The notes below the pieces were generated by a model. The model made no database searches. It saw nothing but the letters and a program-made list of their open reading frames with translations, and was not told where the DNA came from. The translations under genes and the position numbers were made by a program. This document shows, piece by piece, positions 51,263-64,000 of a DNA stretch of 64,000 bases. Source of the stretch: Carya illinoinensis (taxonomy: Eukaryota; Streptophyta; Magnoliopsida; Fagales; Juglandaceae); NCBI RefSeq assembly GCF_018687715.1, contig NC_056760.1:8916001-8980000 (forward strand). The letters run 5' to 3'. Every line of letters begins with the position of its first letter. Positions within the stretch are counted from its first letter, which is position 1.

Positions 51263-52619
51263 TCCCAGTCAAATTGCAAGGACTCTATGGTTTTAATTTC
51301 ATTTCCCACTACACAATCAAACAGTAAATACAACAATTTTAAACTGACCAATTTCAGTCCAACGTTGTTCAATTTCAGTCCAACGTTGTTTAGACAACAG
51401 AGACAGAGCTTAAATAGATTCCATGATTGAGAAACATTTATTCTTCACCGTTTTCTTTGGACACCATATTGTATTTCTTCATTGCTCTCCTCCGAAAGAA
51501 GCAAAAGCCCACCAAGAAGAGAACCATGGCAACAGCAATTGGGATGACAATGTTATTAATAAATAATATATATTTATAATATTATATATTTAAAGCATAT
51601 GATCAATTAAATTTTCATGTTTGAGATTAAACTTTTATTTTATAAATTAAAATAACACTATCTTATATATAATTATAATTTATATTATTATATATTATAT
51701 ATAAAAAAATTATATATAATATAAAATATATAACATATAACATTAAATAAATAAAAAAATATACACATATTAAATAGTACCGGTCCGGTCCGGTCTAAAA
51801 ATGGCTGGAACCGAACCGGACCGGTTCCGGACCGGTTCAAAACCGGTACAACCGGACCGGACCGGACCGGTTTTCCGGTTAAAATTTACACCCCTATCTG
51901 AGGTTACAACTCGGTAGCAGAGCCCTTCCACCTTGATTTCCACCGCAGCATATTGGAAGAATGGCTTTTTGTAAACAACTATAGCAATCGGACGCAGTCA
52001 GATCCGGTGTGCACTGCACCAGGTTGTACAGTGTCTGATAACTGTTGAACTCCTCTTCCTCCGTCGCAAACTTCTTTCCCGACTGAGAATTCGAGGCCCG
52101 TGTCGCCAACAAATTGGTTGTGTTGCCCGACAACAATTGGCTGAAGCGTTCCCTGTCCGCCTCTTGGATCATTCCAGTGTTGATCAGGTATAACGCCGGA
52201 TCTGTGCTCAAGGTACCGAAGATGTATTCGTTGGAGTAACGTAAAAAGCACTCGTCGTACCATATTATAGAAACTTTGTCCAAGGGGCAGCGCCGTCGTA
52301 TCTCTTTGGTCGCGGTGGCAACGCAGTCTTGACAGACGGCGGTGCTGACGTCGCCCCGGCAGAGAGAGAGCCCGTAAACCACGTCAGTTGGGTCCTCACC
52401 GGCCGAGGCGTTATAAAACCCGGTACCGGCCCGTGTGGCGTTTGAGGAAAGAGAGGAGAGAACGGAATTGAGGTTGGATTCGAAGGTGTCGTTAGCGGTG
52501 AAGAAGGTTGAGTTTGAGCAGGAGCGACCACTGTAAGTGGGTGCGCTTTCACTGGTAAGGCTAAGGGAGGTAATCGCGAGGAGAGACAAAAACACGACGG
52601 GATATTTCCAAGAAGGCAT
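51263..52619 (-). pseudogene. CRK pseudogene cut by a hAT-like element and a Copia element
   Basis: Exon 1 starts at 52619 with a signal peptide (MPSWKYPVVFLSLLAITSLS). It carries two DUF26 domains with intact C-X8-C-X2-C (LCRGDVSTAVCQDC and QCTPDLTASDCYSC) up to LPSCNLR, and then stops at TAG 51894-51896. That TAG is the outermost triplet of an inserted hAT-like repeat. Beyond it lie the 3' part of the transmembrane exon (51449-51553: IVIPIAVAMVLFLVGFCFF, good donor) and the start of exon 3 (51263-51308: EIKTIESLQFDWD). The Copia LTR then interrupts, and all kinase exons are lost. The remaining frame could still yield a 241-residue secreted double-DUF26 protein if transcribed. A TTGACT word lies at 52719-52724. 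Confidence 0.85.
51554..51896. mobile_element. hAT-like repeat with CCGG-rich end, one terminus preserved
   Basis: The right end reads ACCGGTTTTCCGGTTAAAAT followed by TTACACCCCTA, i.e. an inverted TAGGGGTGTAAATTTTAACC terminus of the kind found in plant hAT elements. About 100 bp of CCGGTCCGG words precede it, then AT-rich sequence similar to 63070-63200. The left end does not show the matching terminus and no 8-bp duplication is visible, so a deletion removed that side together with the end of CRK exon 1, intron 1 and part of exon 2. Confidence 0.65.
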
Positions 52620-52639
52620 TCTGGTGGTGCTCTACTCTC

Positions 52640-53957
52640 AATGATTCTTGGGTTTCGCATTTGTTTCATTTTGGGTCTCTCTGGTTGGTAAAGTTCAGTG
52701 GTGATCTTGCAGACATGGTTGACTGAATAATGCAGTTGGAGACTCTCGACACGGGGGTCTACGAAAGCAACTTCGACCAACTTGTGCGCGTCCGGTTCAA
52801 CAATATTTTTCTTTCAGCCTTTTTTTCCTTTCTTATTTTCTATTTTTTTTTTTTTTTGAGAAATTCTTATTTTTTATTATTAATTGTGACTATAGAGGCT
52901 GAAAGCGAAGGAAGCTCTGAATTAACGATGAACCTTGCCTTGAAGGTTCTGACAGAAAAATATATAACAATTGCCGCGAAGCTGATGGGGATGGAAGTTG
53001 GAAAGAACACGCCGCCTATTTTTGTAACTTCTTTTTAAGTTTCACTTTTCATACAAAAATAATAATAAAAATAAAAATAACAATTGCATTTATTTTCTGT
53101 AAATTCTTCAATTCCATCAGTTGAGATTGATCTTCTCCTAATTTTTAATTAAATTGAGTGGTTTAATATAGAAATAGATAAATATCACATTAAATTACCA
53201 TAGGAGAGAAAGAGAGGTGAGAGAAAAAATCACAATCAAAAAATTTTTTTTTTTAAATAAAAACTGGATACCGGGATTAAATTTGATACTCGGGTTTCAT
53301 ACCCGTAACTGGTCCGGATTGGGCCGGTTTTAAAATTGACCCGGGCTGAAAATCATAACTGAACACCCAATTATCTAGATTTCAGTGCAGGCCGGGTTTT
53401 AATGAATGGTCATAATAAAAAGAGATAAATATAACATTAAATTACCATATGAGATTTATTCTGCCCAAAAATCATACATATAATTTATTTTTCTCTCCCC
53501 GTAACGAGACCATTCAATATAATCATGCAATCACATAGAATCTCTATCGAACACCTTGTTGCATGGTTATCAATTAGTATCAACATTTAGCACCAAAAGT
53601 CAATGTTTTGACTTTTGAGTGAAGATCTTATTATTATTTTTCACATGCCTGGACCTAATATGTAAAACCACTTTTTATATATGAGTAAAAGAAATAGTTA
53701 TTCCCAAATCCTGGTATTGTCTCTCTTTCAAGAGTCTACTTCCTCATTCACACCTATCTCCAAACTCCCATTTGTATTCTAATATAACATAGCCCAATGA
53801 GCGGTAGTCGCAAAATGTTATGACCACAAAATCCATGTTTGTGCATCTCTCCAACTTTACATTCCTCAAACAAAAACCGGCAAACATGAGTGCTAGTTTC
53901 ATTATTTGGAGAGAACTAACAAGTAAATTAGTATTGACAGCGCCTTGCTTCCTAGCA
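52640..53957. other. Intergenic between CRK genes
   Basis: It contains the upstream region of the CRK pseudogene and the 3' flank of the next CRK. Bases 53275-53400 carry GGTCCGGATTGGGCCGG and GACCCGGGC words and resemble the ends of the hAT-like repeats, probably a decayed copy. No other gene is recognised. Confidence 0.5.
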
Positions 53958-57137
<3,180 letters not shown>

Positions 57138-58245
57138 TTTTTTCTTGGCAATGGTTTTCTCACACTGTTACTCCCAAATTAAAGTTTGCACTTTACAGGC
57201 ATCGCCAGGTTCACTTTACCAATGATTTTCTCCTATTTTGCCTTCTGTTTCACTGAAACTCATACCATGGTCCACAAGTGAGATCCACGGAGACGAAGAT
57301 AAGGCGATAATGATGGTGACCATTACACCCCGATCATTACACCACGATGGGCATCTTGGCTCATGCGATGACTTAACGCTTCTTGACTTTTCCGTCTTCG
57401 GGTGCTGAAAAACCTAACATAAGAAATTAACACCTTCTGGATATCAACTTTTGCAAAAGTTTAGTAAAGGTATCCTCGCAGATAAAAGTCATAAATAGAT
57501 CAAAATAAAGTTATTTTATTTTTTTTTTGTTTTTTTATAAATTTATTTTAAATATTTTTTTAAAAAATTATAAAATTATTTAAAATATTTCCTTATTCGT
57601 TAAATAAAAAAATATAAAACATTGGTGACTTTTTTTAATATTATTTTTATTGTAAAATTTAAAAAAATTGTATTATTTTTTATATTTTGTTGCGGAGTTT
57701 GAAAAAATTTTAAATTAAATAACGATTAGATAAAAAAAGTCAAAGATTTGAAATTGAAAATATTTTATAGCTAAATGATGTTTAAAAAGAAAAATCTTAA
57801 AATACAAATGAAAAAAATATTTACGGAATATTTCTCAGCACTTACTCGTAAACAAAATGACTCGTTGAATTTTAAGTTTTGATTTCCTTCGGATCAACTG
57901 ATACTCATTGAAGTGCAATCGATCGCCATGCTCTATTCTTCAACATTAATTTGCACACTAGGTAGCCAAATTTTATTTATAATCAAAATTATCATGGACC
58001 ATATATATTTTTAATTAAAGTAAACAAGATTAAGTTGGCATGCATGCATGACAGAAGCCCAGCCCCCACTTATTCATGCTCAACACCATGCATGACTAAA
58101 TAGCATAACATACCCCAAACATACAGAAGGGACGTTTGAACTCATGATCATGTTCGACCTACACCAATTGGAACCATTGAACATAATTTTCTTCAGTTCA
58201 TATTCTGCAAGCAAAAGATCCCTCAAGTTGGATGTATATATGTAA
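57138..58245. other. Intergenic between two intact CRKs
   Basis: About 1.1 kb that must contain the terminator of the upstream CRK and the promoter of the downstream one. The part from 57430 to 57850 is AT-rich low-complexity sequence. TTGACT lies at 57383-57388. No other gene is seen. Confidence 0.6.
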
Positions 58246-62073
<3,828 letters not shown>

Positions 62074-62224
62074 TTTGATGAAAGAATCTCTTCCACTTTG
62101 AAATTGTTCAAGATTTGCAGAACTAATTTGTGAAATCAACCAGGAAACAGAATAGATTTAAGCCAAGCCTGGACTTGACAGTGAAAACGCAAGACATTTG
62201 CCTTCGAGAAGAGGGGGGGTCGTC

Positions 62225-62237
62225 TTGACCCAGTCAA
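62225..62237. promoter_or_regulatory. Paired W-box cores upstream of the 58-62 kb CRK
   Basis: TTGACC (62225-62230) and GTCAA (62233-62237) face each other about 150 bp upstream of the start codon, giving two WRKY-type TTGAC cores on opposite strands. CRK promoters are commonly WRKY-responsive. The spacing and position fit, but W-box cores also arise often by chance. Confidence 0.4.
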
Positions 62238-62759
62238 CCAAGTCGGCGCAGGGCGAGCCAAGATTTTTATTATTTTTATTTTGAAGTTTAAAAAAATTGT
62301 TATTTTTTATTTAAAATTTTAAAAAAATTATAATGATTCATTTAAAATTATTTATATTTAAATAATATTTAAAAAATAAAATAAAATGAATGATACGGGA
62401 TAAAATATATTTCCAAACATCCGTTGATATCTCACTCTTCCGTAGCAAGGGAGATAAGGTGGAATAAGAAATTTAAAAACAAATTTATCTATCCGAAAAA
62501 TTAAATATAAATAAAAATAAGAAAAAGAAGGACATCCTCGTAGGATAGGAGATAAGATATCGTAATATCGTCGATGGATAATGACGTCTCTCTCTCTCTC
62601 ACTCACATATCTCCCAGGAAGACTACGAACATTTGGTTAAGCATTTACTCGGAGGCAGACGGGAACTTAATTGAGCAACCAACCATCAATACCCTGTATT
62701 CCAAGGAGTTTACTTTTCTACGGGTCTCAATCATCTAGAACTAGGCTCATAATTCAGAG

Positions 62760-63338
62760 TAGGGTCTAGCCGGTTCAGTTGGATTTAATTTTGTATAAAT
62801 TTTAGGATTCGTATATATTAATTTTATATTTTTAAAAATCGATTCCAAATAATCTAAATCCGTACTTTTGATTTTATCGATTTCATTAGATTTTATTTGA
62901 TTTTTTTATTTTCATCAAGTGCTAATATCATTAAAAAGAATATAGTATTAAAATAAAATATAATTAATATATTAAATATATTAGTATTACTAATGTATAT
63001 TACTAATATATTATATATTTATTAAAAAAATATGTTACGAATTTATTAAACCATAAAATGTATTTTATATTAATAACAATGATCAAATAAATTTTTATAT
63101 TCAAGATTAAAATTTTATATTATAAATTATAATATAAAATTATTTCATATATAATTATATATATTATATATAAAAATATTTACATAATATTAAAAATTAA
63201 TTTTATATATTTTATAAATAGGTCCAGTCTGGTCCTGAAAAGTCAATAATAGAAACCAGACTTGTTGAAAACTGGACCAACCAATCCATTTCGGTTCGGG
63301 CCGATCCTCCAGTTTTTCGATTTAAATTTTTACCCCTA
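62760..63338. mobile_element. hAT-like non-autonomous element, 579 bp
   Basis: The left end TAGGGTCTAGCCGGTTC and the right end CGATTTAAATTTTTACCCCTA are short inverted termini of TAGGG type. The interior is AT-rich, with a GGTCC/CCGG-rich zone near the right end (63220-63320). The segment 63070-63200 matches 51590-51720 of the copy in the CRK pseudogene (TGATCAA.TAAATTTT.AT.TT.AGATTAAA). The flanking octamers ATTCAGAG and CTTCAATG agree at five of eight positions, possibly a decayed duplication. No transposase. Confidence 0.6.
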
Positions 63339-63340
63339 CT

Positions 63341-63576
63341 TCAATGTGTATATATACAACTTTGTGATACACCCACCATGTTATAGTCCTACAAATTCTT
63401 TCATAAGGATAAATGTTTTCTTTTTTTCATATATTTTTTGTATCTTTGAAAAGATTTTAAAAATAAATTCACAATGTTATTGAAAAATACTTACTTAATG
63501 AGTAAGTAAAAAAAAAAAAAAAGTGTCGAGACCCAATCTCAATGAATTTAGCATTATTTTAACATTACACACACAC

Positions 63577-63621
<45 letters not shown>

Positions 63622-64000
63622 GGATCCTTAGCCACTGTTGGGGGTTCTGTTGGGAGCTCTTGCTAGGCTTAGAAAGAAAAAATATTTGTTTTTTCACATC
63701 ATTTTTTGATACTTTTAAATATTTAAAAAAATAAAAAAATTCATAATAATATTAAAAAATGTTTTCTCAATCATTAAGAAAAAGAAAAAATAAAATAAAA
63801 CACTGAGAGCTAGCGGGGGATCTAGCATTTTCCATGTATGTACGTACTTGCCAAGGAATTTGTGATTAACATAGTTAAAAAATGGCTGCATCACCGTGGA
63901 ACCATTTCACAGCTAGAGGAAAATACGCGCAGGTGGTGGCTGTATCTCATATGATTTGTAAAAGGAAAATGATTTTTTTAATTGTGAAGAGTGTAAGTGT
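63341..64000. other. Intergenic, no gene recognised
   Basis: AT-rich. A (CA)n/(CATA)n/(TA)n compound microsatellite lies at about 63567-63615. A purine-rich stretch follows near 63775-63805. No coding signal. Confidence 0.5.

Overview
This is plant nuclear DNA. It is AT-rich, with long intergenic spaces, microsatellites, LTR retrotransposons of plant lineages (Athila-type Ty3/gypsy and Ty1/copia), and a head-to-tail cluster of multi-exon cysteine-rich receptor-like kinase (CRK, double DUF26) genes with canonical GT-AG introns. The gene structures and transposon types suggest a eudicot, possibly a woody one, but I cannot name the species from the sequence. Layout: bases 1-5480 hold no recognisable gene. 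They contain a composite repeat of about 3.4 kb with GGTCC-rich ends, an AT-rich tandem array and a (CT)41 microsatellite. Bases 5480-22065 form a GC-rich block of four tandem-repeat classes (periods about 97, 505, 45 and 160 bp). An 11.7 kb Athila-type element (6559-18223) has split the 97-bp array and is bounded by a perfect 5-bp duplication, GGGGG. Its gag-pol is broken by four stops and two frameshifts. Bases 23607-24465 hold a frameshifted CRK ectodomain exon with no kinase exons. Bases 27500-31600 hold same-strand remains of unrelated host genes: a PDK1-like first exon, three exons of a VAMP72-type R-SNARE, an unidentified exon and the first exon of a SCAMP. A degenerate Athila-type solo LTR follows. 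The CRK cluster lies on the minus strand from about 63 kb down to 35 kb. Three genes are structurally complete, each with seven exons whose splice sites and phases join into one open frame: 58246-62073 (670 aa), 53958-57137 (654 aa) and 35360-40039 (659 aa). A fourth copy (51263-52619) is a pseudogene cut by a hAT-like element, whose terminal TAG ends the ectodomain frame, and by a 5'-truncated Copia element. A fifth locus (43260-43800) keeps CRK flanks but has lost the coding exon. A 995-bp Mutator-like element with a 9-bp target duplication lies at 40863-41857. How the genes work together: the three intact CRKs should be single-pass plasma-membrane receptors, with two extracellular DUF26 domains and a cytoplasmic Ser/Thr kinase of the kind linked to stress, redox and immune signalling. 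The cluster shows birth and death of such receptors by tandem duplication, possible ectodomain exon replacement, transposon disruption and deletion of exons. The most unusual points are the relic DUF26 tail inside intron 1 of the 35-40 kb gene, the transposon-supplied stop codon in the 52 kb copy, the coding-less locus, and the multi-gene fragment mosaic.
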